From assembly GCA_036677145.1 (NCBI GenBank), contig JAKFFF010000037.1, positions 26,956 through 90,955 of the forward strand: a stretch of 64,000 bases of DNA, written 5' to 3'. The notes under the pieces were generated by a model. The model did no database searches, was not told the origin of the DNA, and saw only the letters and a list, made by a program, of their open reading frames with translations. The position numbers were made by a program, and so were the translations under genes. This DNA is from CADEED01 sp036677145. GTDB lineage: Bacteria; Pseudomonadota; Gammaproteobacteria; Steroidobacterales; Steroidobacteraceae. Positions 18,503-27,032 of the stretch are shown piece by piece (within the stretch, counting starts at the first letter, position 1; every line of letters begins with the position of its first letter).

Positions 18503-18928
18503 CTAGCCGGAAAGCTTCGCCGACATCGAGATCTTCGCGTTCAACACCTTCGACACGGGGCAGCCGGCCTTGGTCAGCTCGGCGATTTCCTGGAAGGTGC
18601 GGTCGTCGATGTTGGGGACCTTCGCGACGCACACGAGATCGCTGTGCGTGATCGCGAAACCATCGCCGACCTTCTCGAGCCGCACCGCGGCCTCGGTCTG
18701 GATCGACTCGGCCGTGAACCCCGCCTTGCCGAGACCCAGGGACAGCGCCATTGAAAAACACGCGGCGTGCGCGGCGGCGATCAGCTCTTCGGGGTTCGTG
18801 CCCGGCCCATCCTCGAAGCGCGACTTGAATCCGTACGGCGCGTTGCGCAGCACACCGGTTTCCGTCGATATCGAACCGGCGCCTTCCGTGAGAGTGCCCT
18901 TCCAGTTGGCCGAACCCTTCTTGATCAT
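18503..18928 (-). CDS. osmC: OsmC/Ohr-family peroxiredoxin
   Basis: This 141-residue protein has the two reactive cysteines of the family, one in AAAHAACFSMALS and one in TKAGCPVSKVL. It reduces organic hydroperoxides using thiols. The ATG at 18928 overlaps the rlmKL stop (ATGA) and is preceded by GGAGAAG. It is the final gene of a long minus-strand operon. Confidence 0.93.
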   Translation of the reverse strand: MIKKGSANWKGTLTEGAGSISTETGVLRNAPYGFKSRFEDGPGTNPEELIAAAHAACFSMALSLGLGKAGFTAESIQTEAAVRLEKVGDGFAITHSDLVCVAKVPNIDDRTFQEIAELTKAGCPVSKVLNAKISMSAKLSG

Positions 18929-21135
18929 GATGTCTTCTCCAATTCGTAACACTGGTGAATGCGCGGATTGCGTTCGAAATCCTTCGGCAGCGTCGCGCGC
19001 GAAATATCGGTGACTTTGTACCGCCCGGAGATGTCTGCGTCCATCTCGAACTTCTGCGCATTGTTCGAGAACACGAGTTTGCCGCCGCGCGCGAGCAGCG
19101 CCATGCAGCGGTCGATCAGCGCCGCGTGATCGCGCTGCACATCGAAGATGTCGCTCATGCGCTTGCTGTTCGAGAATGTCGGCGGATCGAGGAAAATCAG
19201 ATCGAATTCGCGCCGTTCCGCGACCGCGCTCTTGAGCCAGGTGATGCAATCCTCCTGGATGAACTGATGCTCGCGGCCCGAGAATCCGTTCACTGCCAGA
19301 TTACGCTGAGCCCAATCGAGGTAGGTCGCTGACATGTCGACCGTCGTCGTCTCCCGCGCCCGGCCCGCGGCCGCATACACGGTGGCGCTGCCGGTATAGG
19401 CAAAGAGATTCAGGAAACGCTTGCGTGCCGCGGCCTCGCGGAGCCTGCCGCGGGTCGTGCGGTGATCGAGGAACAGGCCGGTGTCGAGGTAATCCGTAAA
19501 ATTCACCCAGAATTTCAGGCCCCCTTCCGCGACCAGCCGGAAATCCCCATCCGCGGCTAACTTCTCGTATTGCTCGCCGCGCGTGGTGCGCCGGCGCTGC
19601 CGCATGTGGATGTTGTCCGCCGCGACGCCGGTCGCGGCCGGCAACGCGGCCAGCGCCTCGTTGCGCCGCCGTTGCGCCGCGTTCGGATCGATCGTCTTCG
19701 GCGGCGCATATTCCTGCACGTACAGCCAGACGCGCGCGCCGTCGGCCTCGGCGTAACGGTCGATCGCGAAGGAATACTCGGGCATGTCGGCGTCGTACAG
19801 GCGATAACAACTCACGCCCTCGCGCTCGGCCCACTTCGCGAGTTGTTTGACGTTTTTCGCGATGCGGTTGCCGAACATCTTCGAGCCCGGTGATTCGGCG
19901 AACGATTCGTCGATGCGCACGGTGCGGCTCGTGTGGATCATCTCCTTCTCGGATTCCGGCGACACGTGCAATCGCAGCAGCCGACATTCGAGCGCGCCGT
20001 TCCAGATCGTGTGCACGCGCTCCGCGCGCAACTTCAGCTCGAGGCCGGCGTCGGGCGAGCCCGCGAGAATCGCCGCGTCCCAGCCGCCGAAATGCGCGCG
20101 CAAAACTTCGCCGAGTTGTTTCATCAGCGCGCGTGCGCCGTCGCGGTCTTCGAGACGCACGCCGTAGGGCGGATTGGTCGCAAGAAATCCGGCGCCTTCA
20201 CCGGCCGGCCGCGCGTCGGCGAGCCGCCCTGCCTCGAAGGTGATGAGTTCACCGAGTCCCGCGCGCGCCGCGTTTTCCCGCGCGGCGGCGAGGACGCGTG
20301 TATCGGCATCGAGTCCGCGCAACCGCAGCGCGGGTTTTTGCTCGCGCGCGAGCGCATCACGCTTGACCGCCTCCCAGGCCGCGCGGTCGTGACCCAGCCA
20401 GCCGAAGAATCCGAAGTAGTGCCGGCGCGCACCGGGCGCGACGTTCGCGGCGATCATCGCCGCTTCTATGGCGAGCGTGCCGGAGCCGCACATCGGGTCG
20501 AGAAACTCCGCGGCGGACTTCGACTTCTCCGGCCAGCCGGCGCGCAGCAGCACGCCGGCCGCGAGGTTCTCGCGCAACGGCGCTTCACCCGCCTCGGTGC
20601 GATAGCCGCGCCGATGCAGACCTTCTCCCGACAGGTCGATCGACACCGTGACCTTGGATCCATTCGCATGCGCGTGCACACGCACGGCCGGACGTTCGGG
20701 CGAAATGTCGGGACGGCTGCCCGTGGCATCGCGCAACTGATCACAGATCGCGTCCTTCAGCCGCAACGTGCCGAAGCGCGTGTGAGTGATCTCGGGATGT
20801 TTGCCGGTGAAATCGCAGGCCAGCGTGCGGGTGGGATCGATGTGCTGCCGCCAATCCACCGTGCGCACGGCATCGTAGAAATCCGCATCCGTGTGCGCGT
20901 CGAATTGCGTGACGACGAAGAAGACGCGGCTCGCGACGCGCGATTCGAGACAGACTCGATAGGCGACCGCGAGAGATCCCGCGAATTCGACGCCGACCGC
21001 GCGTTCGCGCACCTCGCTCGCGCCCAGCGCACGCAACTCGCCGGCCAGCAGATCGCCAAAGCCGCGTGGGCAGGACGCAACGAAGCGATGCGGGGCGGAC
21101 TCTTCATTCGGGCCGGATTCGGCTTCCTGGTTCAC
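18925..21135 (-). CDS. rlmKL: Bifunctional 23S rRNA methyltransferase RlmKL (m2G2445 and m7G2069)
   Basis: The protein is about 736 residues. The N-terminal THUMP region begins HRFVASCPRGFGDLLAGEL. Next is the RlmL methyltransferase with DPMCGSGT (SAM loop) and TNPPYG (catalytic motif), then the RlmK domain with NLFAYTGSATVYAAAG and IFLDPPTFSNSK. I chose GTG at 21135 because it overlaps the upstream stop as GTGA and begins just before the THUMP domain. The open frame further upstream encodes an Arg-rich stretch out of keeping with the family. E. coli RlmKL has 702 residues. Confidence 0.93.
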   Translation of the reverse strand: MNQEAESGPNEESAPHRFVASCPRGFGDLLAGELRALGASEVRERAVGVEFAGSLAVAYRVCLESRVASRVFFVVTQFDAHTDADFYDAVRTVDWRQHIDPTRTLACDFTGKHPEITHTRFGTLRLKDAICDQLRDATGSRPDISPERPAVRVHAHANGSKVTVSIDLSGEGLHRRGYRTEAGEAPLRENLAAGVLLRAGWPEKSKSAAEFLDPMCGSGTLAIEAAMIAANVAPGARRHYFGFFGWLGHDRAAWEAVKRDALAREQKPALRLRGLDADTRVLAAARENAARAGLGELITFEAGRLADARPAGEGAGFLATNPPYGVRLEDRDGARALMKQLGEVLRAHFGGWDAAILAGSPDAGLELKLRAERVHTIWNGALECRLLRLHVSPESEKEMIHTSRTVRIDESFAESPGSKMFGNRIAKNVKQLAKWAEREGVSCYRLYDADMPEYSFAIDRYAEADGARVWLYVQEYAPPKTIDPNAAQRRRNEALAALPAATGVAADNIHMRQRRRTTRGEQYEKLAADGDFRLVAEGGLKFWVNFTDYLDTGLFLDHRTTRGRLREAAARKRFLNLFAYTGSATVYAAAGRARETTTVDMSATYLDWAQRNLAVNGFSGREHQFIQEDCITWLKSAVAERREFDLIFLDPPTFSNSKRMSDIFDVQRDHAALIDRCMALLARGGKLVFSNNAQKFEMDADISGRYKVTDISRATLPKDFERNPRIHQCYELEKTS

Positions 21136-22124
21136 AGCGTGGTCAACTTCTTCATCGCCTCGACTTCGAGGTCCGCGATTGTGAGGCAAGCGGCGGCGGC
21201 CGTGTCGAGATGCGCGGCTTCCGCGGTCCGCCCGCTCCTTTCGATGAGCGACGCGACCCGCGTCCATTCCGCGGCCGATGCGGAAAACAGGCCGTGCGCC
21301 GCGGTCAGCGCAGGTTTACGCCCGAGCACATCCAGCGCCTCATGCAGGAAATCCCGGTAGAAATTGCGGAACAGCGCCCCGCCGGTGCCGGCCCGTTCCA
21401 TCAGCAGGGCCGCGAGCGCCAGGTCCTGCCGCGGCTGTTTCGCGAGTGTCAGCCACCGCGGCAAGGAAGCGGCGAGCTTGCGGATGCCCAGGTAGGAAGC
21501 CCCCTTGAACGGGGGCGAGAGATACGCCGCGGCATTGCCGCGAATGGCCTGGCGCACTGCGTGGGGAAGATCAGGCTCTTTCTTGCCGGCGGTGAGTGTC
21601 CAGGAACGTGCACGCGCCGCCATCGGTCCTTTGGCGAAACGCGCCTTCTGAACGGAGCCGCGCGACGCTCGCTGCGTCGAGCCCTGCGGCGCGGTATCGA
21701 CCAACAGCACTTCACGATCGTCGAAGCCGTAAGCCGCCACGAAATGACCCGCGAAATGCACGGGCTGAGAAAAATATTCGAGGTAGAAGCAATCGAGCTG
21801 CAACCCCACCGGACGTCCGGCGCGCAAAGGCTCCTCCAGCGCGGCCCATGCCTTCGGCTTCGAGGAAGTTTCGCTCGAGTGACATTCGACACCGAGATTC
21901 GCGCACAAGGTGCTCGTGATCGCGAAGGGCCGCGTGCGCCCACCGACGAACGGCAACGGGAGCGTGCGCAGATTGATGAAGATGAAACCCAGGCCCTCGC
22001 CGATCCCGAACAACATCGGCTCCGTGAGCGTGATGCCCGCGGCACGCAGCAGTGTGCCGGTCGCGACGGTTTCGCAATGCAGTCCTTCGAACGGATGAAA
22101 ATCAGCCAGCTCGAGCCGCGCCAT
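21132..22124 (-). CDS. BtrH N-terminal/DUF4872-type protein
   Basis: This 330-residue protein has the hallmark N-terminus FHPFEGLHCETVATGTLL followed by MLFGIGEGLGFIF, then HFVAAYGFDDREVLLVDTA. This papain-like arrangement, with a Cys in GLHC and a His in GHFV, is that of BtrH-type proteins. BtrH transfers an acyl side chain from a carrier protein in butirosin biosynthesis; most family members have no known substrate. No carrier protein or aminoglycoside gene is visible nearby. The ATG overlaps the upstream nuclease stop by one base (TGATG), and the stop overlaps the rlmKL start. Confidence 0.75.
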   Translation of the reverse strand: MARLELADFHPFEGLHCETVATGTLLRAAGITLTEPMLFGIGEGLGFIFINLRTLPLPFVGGRTRPFAITSTLCANLGVECHSSETSSKPKAWAALEEPLRAGRPVGLQLDCFYLEYFSQPVHFAGHFVAAYGFDDREVLLVDTAPQGSTQRASRGSVQKARFAKGPMAARARSWTLTAGKKEPDLPHAVRQAIRGNAAAYLSPPFKGASYLGIRKLAASLPRWLTLAKQPRQDLALAALLMERAGTGGALFRNFYRDFLHEALDVLGRKPALTAAHGLFSASAAEWTRVASLIERSGRTAEAAHLDTAAAACLTIADLEVEAMKKLTTL

Positions 22125-23548
22125 CAATGCTCCGGCAGCGGTCGCGCACGGTAACGCGGATTGCGCAGCAGGCGGCGCAGGATGCGATAAGTGTCGATGT
22201 CGAAGTCCGCGCCGGCCCGGCGCGCCGCACGGTGGATGATCTCCACCAATTCCTCGGGCGCATCGTTTTCCTGCACGCTCGCGAGGTGCTGCCAGGCATC
22301 GAGCACGTGCAGCGTGCGCCGCTCGCCCGAACCCTCGTTCACGATCACCGGACCGGCATGTGGCCAGGGCTCGAGCCGTTCGCGCGCGAGGCCGAGCTTC
22401 ACGCGCGCGAGATGCAGGCCAGCCGGTTCCCTTCCAACACAGGCGCCGTTGCAACGACCCACCTGGTAGCCGAAGCAGGACCCCGGGCCTTCTTCCAGCC
22501 CTAACAACTTGAAGCACCAGCGATGTTCGCGCGCGAGACTTTCGAGCGCATGCCGGGCGTCGCGCGCCGAGCGGTAGGCGCCATAGGCATCTCCGCTGCG
22601 TAGTGCCTCGGCGTCCAGCGTGGCGAGACGCGGCGCCTCGGGACCATCGGCGAACAGCCACGTGAAACGTTCGCCCCGCTGCGGGCGGTTGAAGGCGGGG
22701 TGAGTTTCGCGGACCTCACGCGCTTCGAGCAGCAAGGCGCCGAGTTCCCCGGAGGTTTCGGTCCACGTCACGCGCCGGACCTGCGTGGCAAGTTTCACCA
22801 CCTTCGACGCCTGCACGCCCTCGCGGAAATAGCCGAGCACCTGCTCGCGCAGGTTGTTGGCCTTGCCCACGTAGAGCAATACGTCTTCGTCCGACTCCCC
22901 GGCGCCGAAGAAGCGGTAAACACCGGGTTCCTCGGGCAGATCGTCGAGCAGGTCCGCCGACAAGGTGGGCGGCAGCCGGATGCGCGGCGCGGCGCGCTCG
23001 AGCGCGCGCTGCAATTCCTCGGGCGCCCAGTCCGCGCGTAGCTTGCGCCAGAACTGCAGCAGCACCTGCGCGTCGGGCATGGCGCGATGGCGGTTGTCGA
23101 CCTGGATGCCGTGCCGCTCCATCACCGCATCGAGATTGTGACGCGGCATCTCGGGATACAGCGTGCGTGACAGCCGCACGGTGCACAGCGAAGGACTGCG
23201 CCACGTGTCGCCGAGACGCGCGAATTCGCGCCGGATGAAGCCGTAGTCGAAGCGCACGTTGTGCGCGATGAACACGCGGCCCGCGAGGCGCGCGCGTAAT
23301 TCCGCCGCGATGCCGGCGAAAGTCGGCGCGCCTTCGAGCATGTCGTTGTCGATGCCGGTCAGCGCGGTGATTCCGGCCGGCACTCGCACACCGGGATTCA
23401 CGAGGCTCTGCCACTCGAAGTCGACCACTCCGCCCGTGGCGCCGATCACCGCGACATCGATGATCCGATGCATGCCGGAATGGCCGCCGGTCGTTTCGAT
23501 GTCCACGAATGCGACCGGCGAGGACGATGTCAGCTCAGATCTATCCAC
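22124..23548 (-). CDS. DnaQ-like 3'-5' exonuclease fused to a GIY-YIG (UvrC/Cho-like) nuclease domain
   Basis: The protein has about 474 residues from a GTG start. Residues ~10-180 form a DEDDh exonuclease: D16/E18 in FVDIETTGG, Asp in HNVRFDYGF, and His and Asp in HRAMPDAQVLL. Residues ~210-300 hold a GIY-YIG domain (EPGVYRFFG, then LLYVGKANNLREQV). A C-terminal region has CFGYQVGRCNGAC, like Cho/UvrC homologues. It resembles epsilon-subunit-like repair nucleases. No ATG is available; GTG at 23548 overlaps the puuC end by 19 bases, and the Shine-Dalgarno is weak. Confidence 0.85.
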   Translation of the reverse strand: MDRSELTSSSPVAFVDIETTGGHSGMHRIIDVAVIGATGGVVDFEWQSLVNPGVRVPAGITALTGIDNDMLEGAPTFAGIAAELRARLAGRVFIAHNVRFDYGFIRREFARLGDTWRSPSLCTVRLSRTLYPEMPRHNLDAVMERHGIQVDNRHRAMPDAQVLLQFWRKLRADWAPEELQRALERAAPRIRLPPTLSADLLDDLPEEPGVYRFFGAGESDEDVLLYVGKANNLREQVLGYFREGVQASKVVKLATQVRRVTWTETSGELGALLLEAREVRETHPAFNRPQRGERFTWLFADGPEAPRLATLDAEALRSGDAYGAYRSARDARHALESLAREHRWCFKLLGLEEGPGSCFGYQVGRCNGACVGREPAGLHLARVKLGLARERLEPWPHAGPVIVNEGSGERRTLHVLDAWQHLASVQENDAPEELVEIIHRAARRAGADFDIDTYRILRRLLRNPRYRARPLPEH

Positions 23549-25035
23549 GTGGTCTTGAGCTCGGTGTACTTGTCGAACGCGTGCAGCGACTTGTCGCGGC
23601 CGATGCCCGACTGCTTGAATCCGCCGAACGGCACCGTGATGTCGTCCGCGTCGTAGCAATTCACGTAGACCGTGCCGGCGCGCAATGCGCGCGCGGTGCG
23701 ATGCGCGGTGTTGATGTCGCGGGTCCAGATCGCCGCGGCGAGGCCGTAATCGACGTCGTTCGCGATGCGGATCGCTTCCTCGACGTTCTTGAAGGTGATC
23801 GTCGCGAGCACCGGGCCGAAGATCTCCTCGCGCGCGATGCGCATCTCGGGCTGCACGCCGTCGAACACGGTCGGCTCGACGAAGAATCCGCCGCTGTCGA
23901 CGCGCGTGCGCGCGCCGCCGAGCGCCACGCGCGCGCCGTCGGACTTGCCGACATCGATGTACGACAACACGCGTTTCATCTGCGCCTCGTCGACGATCGC
24001 GCCGAGCTTCGTGTCCGGATCGAGCGGATCGCCGGGCGACATGGCGCGACCAACCGCCGCGATCTTCTCGAGCATCTCATCCTTGATCGACGCTTCGACC
24101 AGCAGTCTCGATCCGGCGGAACACATCTCGCCCTGATTGAAGAAAATTGCGAATGCCGCCGCGGTGGCCGCCTTGTCCAGATCCTGGCAATCCGCCAGCA
24201 CGATGTTGGGAGACTTGCCGCCGCATTCGAGCGAAACCTTCTTGAGATTCGACTGCGCCGCGAGTTGCATCACCAGTTTGCCGGTGGCGGTCGAGCCGGT
24301 GAACGCGATGCAATCGACGTCCATGTGACCCGCGAGCGCGGAGCCCGCTGTCTGGCCGAATCCCGGCACCACATTGAACACGCCCGGCGGCAAACCCGCT
24401 TCGACGGCGAGCTCGGCCACGCGCAGCGCGGTCAGCGGAGATTTCTCCGAAGGTTTGAGCACCAGGGAGTTACCGCTCGCGAGCGCGGGGCCTATCTTCC
24501 ACGAAGCCATCAGCAGCGGAAAATTCCACGGCACGATCGCACCGACGACGCCCATCGGCTCGCGCGTGATGGTCGCGAGCGCACGCGGACCCGTGGGCGC
24601 GACTTCGTCGTAGATCTTGTCGACCGCTTCGGCGTACCAGCGGATGCAGTTCGCGGCGGAGGGAATGTCCACCGCGAGGCTGTCGGAGATCGGCTTGCCC
24701 GTGTCGAGCGTCTCGAGCAGCGCGAGTTCGTCGCGGTGTTCGAGCATGAGGTCGGCGAGCCGCTGCAACACGCGTTTGCGCGACTTCGGCTCCTGGTGCG
24801 CCCAACTACCCGCGCGGAACGCCTGGCGCGCGCTGGCCACGGCGCGATCGATGTCCGCCGCTTCGCCCGAAGCGACGGCGCCCAGCGAGCGGCCCGTGGC
24901 GGGATTGATGTTGTCGAAGGTCGCGCCGCTGGCGGCCGGCGCGAAACGGCCGTCGATGAAAACGCCCGCGCGCGGCTTGGCGGCGGCGGCGCGTTCACGC
25001 CATTGGCTGACAGAAATCCTGGGCTGCGCGGACAT
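23530..25035 (-). CDS. puuC: Gamma-glutamyl-gamma-aminobutyraldehyde dehydrogenase-like
   Basis: This NAD(P)-dependent aldehyde dehydrogenase has about 501 residues (E. coli PuuC has 495). The catalytic Cys is in QGEMCSAGSR, the general-base Glu in VSLECGGKSPN, and the cofactor region is FTGSTATGK. It opens with WRERAAAAKPRAGVFIDG, the N-terminus shared by PuuC-type enzymes. It would oxidise gamma-glutamyl-gamma-aminobutyraldehyde to gamma-glutamyl-GABA, the step between PuuB and PuuD. The ATG at 25035 is 8 bases past the puuR stop; a TTG at 25047 is possible. Confidence 0.9.
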   Translation of the reverse strand: MSAQPRISVSQWRERAAAAKPRAGVFIDGRFAPAASGATFDNINPATGRSLGAVASGEAADIDRAVASARQAFRAGSWAHQEPKSRKRVLQRLADLMLEHRDELALLETLDTGKPISDSLAVDIPSAANCIRWYAEAVDKIYDEVAPTGPRALATITREPMGVVGAIVPWNFPLLMASWKIGPALASGNSLVLKPSEKSPLTALRVAELAVEAGLPPGVFNVVPGFGQTAGSALAGHMDVDCIAFTGSTATGKLVMQLAAQSNLKKVSLECGGKSPNIVLADCQDLDKAATAAAFAIFFNQGEMCSAGSRLLVEASIKDEMLEKIAAVGRAMSPGDPLDPDTKLGAIVDEAQMKRVLSYIDVGKSDGARVALGGARTRVDSGGFFVEPTVFDGVQPEMRIAREEIFGPVLATITFKNVEEAIRIANDVDYGLAAAIWTRDINTAHRTARALRAGTVYVNCYDADDITVPFGGFKQSGIGRDKSLHAFDKYTELKTTWIDLS

Positions 25036-25043
25036 GTGTTCGC

Positions 25044-25592
25044 TCAAAAGGTAGGCGGGGTGGAGGCCGAGATGATCTCACACACCTCGCGGCCGACGTT
25101 GCGGAATCGATGCGGCGTCGCGCTCGAAAAATAGTAGGCGTCCCCCGCTTCGAGAATGCGTGTTTGTCCGCCCACGGTCAGCTCGACGGTGCCGCGCACC
25201 ACGACGCCGCCCTCTTCTCCGCGGTGGGTGAGCATGTCGTCGCCGGTCGCGGCGCCGGGCTCATAACGCTCATGGAGCACCGTGAGCTGGCGGCCGGGGC
25301 GCTGCGCGGCGACCAGGCGCAGCGATGCGCCGTCGTTGCCGATCTCCACCAGTTCCTCGGCCGCATAAAAGACCTGCACGGCGCTCGTGACGTCGAGCGT
25401 GAAGAACTCGGCCATCGACAGCGGCACTCCGTCGAGCACCTTCTTGAGCGACCCCACCGAGGGGCTGACACGGTTCTGCTCGATCAGCGAGATGAGACCA
25501 TTGGTCACACCCGCCCGCCGCGCGAGTTCGCGCTGCGACAGGCCGTGCACTTCACGCACGTGTTTGAGTCGTGCTCCGACGTCGATGGTCAT
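25044..25592 (-). CDS. puuR: PuuR-like XRE/cupin transcriptional regulator
   Basis: This 182-residue protein (E. coli PuuR has 185) begins with an XRE helix-turn-helix (residues ~8-62; LSQRELARRAGVTNGLISLI). A C-terminal cupin follows (residues ~110-178; HRGEEGGVVVRGTVELTV, then SSATPHRFRN). PuuR represses puu genes and is relieved by putrescine. The gene heads an operon with puuC and lies divergent to the aminotransferase, with a 114-base shared control region. I chose ATG 25592 because it matches PuuR length. Confidence 0.9.
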   Translation of the reverse strand: MTIDVGARLKHVREVHGLSQRELARRAGVTNGLISLIEQNRVSPSVGSLKKVLDGVPLSMAEFFTLDVTSAVQVFYAAEELVEIGNDGASLRLVAAQRPGRQLTVLHERYEPGAATGDDMLTHRGEEGGVVVRGTVELTVGGQTRILEAGDAYYFSSATPHRFRNVGREVCEIISASTPPTF

Positions 25593-25633
25593 GGCTGGGC
25601 TTCGTTCCGGGTGGATCGCCCCGGGGATTTCGG

Positions 25634-25655
25634 CGCGAATTCGCGGTCGTGTCAA
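25634..25655. promoter_or_regulatory. puuR promoter region with 12-bp palindrome CGCGAATTCGCG
   Basis: On the minus strand a TTGACA (25655-25650) is followed 17 bases on by a poor -10 (CGAAAT). Inside that spacer is the perfect palindrome CGCGAATTCGCG at 25634-25645. A dyad between -35 and -10 of a repressor gene is a classic autoregulatory position. The site is distinct from the 1412-1427 palindrome, so it is a candidate only. Confidence 0.4.
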
Positions 25656-25706
25656 CGCCGGCACGCGCTTTTATCTATCATCGCGGGGCAACTTACGGAG
25701 TCGCGC

Positions 25707-27032
25707 ATGTCAGCCCCGCCGCAATCCCCAGGTTCCCAGCTCGACGCATACTGGATGCCGTTCACGGCGAACCGCCAGTTCAAGAGCAAGCCCCGCATGC
25801 TGGCCCGGGCGGCCGGCATGTACTACGAGACGCCCGAGGGACGCCGCATCCTCGATGGGGCTGCAGGGCTCTGGTGCGTGAATGCCGGCCACGGCCGCAA
25901 GGAAATCACCCAGGCCGTCGCGCGGCAGCTCGAAACGATGGACTACGCACCGCCCTTCCAGATGGGACATCCGGCGGCGTTCGAACTCGCGAACGCACTG
26001 GTGCGTATCGCGCCCGCCGGCCTCGGACACGTCTTCTTCACCAACTCCGGTTCCGAATCCGTCGACACCGCGCTCAAGATCGCGCTGGCGTATCACCGCG
26101 CCAAAGGTGACGCCGCGCGCGTGAGATTGTTAGGCCGCGAGCGCGGTTATCACGGCGTGGGATTCGGCGGCATCAGCGTTGGTGGCATGGTCGCCAACCG
26201 CAAGATGTGGCCGGCGTCGATGATCCCGGGCGTGGATCATCTGCCGCACACACACGACATCAAACGTAATGCCTTCACGCGGGGTTTGCCGGCGCATGGC
26301 GTCGAACTCGCTGAAGACCTCGAGCGGCTGGTCGCGCTGCACGATGCCTCGACAATTGCCGCCGTGATCGTCGAGCCGATCGCCGGATCCACGGGCGTGA
26401 TCCTGCCGCCGCGGGGATACCTCAAACGGCTGCGCGAGATCTGCGACAAACACGGCATCCTGCTGATCTTCGACGAAGTGATCACGGGATTCGGGCGCAC
26501 CGGTTCGGCATTCGCCGCGCAGGAATTTGGCGTCACGCCGGACATCATCACCTGCGCGAAGGGCCTGACGAACGGCTGCGTGCCCATGGGCGCCGTGCTC
26601 GTGTCGACGAAGATCTACGAGGCGTTCATGCAGGGCCCGCCGGGCGCGATCGAACTGTTCCACGGCTACACGTATTCGGCGCATCCGGTGGCCTGCGCCG
26701 CGGGACTTGCGACCCTTGCGTTGTACGAAAAGGAACAACTGCTCACGCGTGCGAAGCAGACCGGCGCGGTCTTCGAGAAGGCGGTGCACGGCCTCAAGGG
26801 ACTGCCGCACGTGATCGACGTCCGCAACTACGGACTGGTCGCCGGCATCGAGCTCGATCCGGTCGCCGGCTCGCCGGGAGCACGCGCGTTCGGGGTGTAT
26901 CTCGAGTGCTTCGAGCGCGGACTGCTGATCCGCACCACCGGCGACATCATCGCGCTGTCGCCGCCGCTGATCATCGAGCCCGCGCAGATCGACGAGCTGA
27001 CCGGCATCCTCTCGCAGGCCCTGAAAGGCTAG
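25707..27032 (+). CDS. Omega-amino acid:pyruvate aminotransferase (class III, BauA-like)
   Basis: This 441-residue PLP enzyme of the class III aminotransferases matches the beta-alanine/omega-amino acid:pyruvate group: LDAYWMPFTANRQF at the start, TNSGSESVDTALKIA for cofactor phosphate binding, IFDEVITGFGRTG with the PLP Asp, and Lys in ITCAKGLTNG as the Schiff-base residue. It could use GABA, beta-alanine or a diamine, closing the putrescine pathway. It is divergent from puuR. The ATG at 25707 has ACGGAG 6 bases upstream. Confidence 0.88.
   Translation: MSAPPQSPGSQLDAYWMPFTANRQFKSKPRMLARAAGMYYETPEGRRILDGAAGLWCVNAGHGRKEITQAVARQLETMDYAPPFQMGHPAAFELANALVRIAPAGLGHVFFTNSGSESVDTALKIALAYHRAKGDAARVRLLGRERGYHGVGFGGISVGGMVANRKMWPASMIPGVDHLPHTHDIKRNAFTRGLPAHGVELAEDLERLVALHDASTIAAVIVEPIAGSTGVILPPRGYLKRLREICDKHGILLIFDEVITGFGRTGSAFAAQEFGVTPDIITCAKGLTNGCVPMGAVLVSTKIYEAFMQGPPGAIELFHGYTYSAHPVACAAGLATLALYEKEQLLTRAKQTGAVFEKAVHGLKGLPHVIDVRNYGLVAGIELDPVAGSPGARAFGVYLECFERGLLIRTTGDIIALSPPLIIEPAQIDELTGILSQALKG

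Noticed and set aside
21136..21267. An N-terminal extension of RlmKL
   Set aside because: The extra 44 codons are Arg-rich and overlap the BtrH-like gene; GTG 21135 overlaps the previous stop and fits the family start.
21499..21516. GCCCCC-N6-GGGGGC hairpin inside the BtrH-like gene
   Set aside because: It resembles the 15346 hairpin only in G/C tracts, is short, and encodes an ordinary segment (SPPFKGAS).
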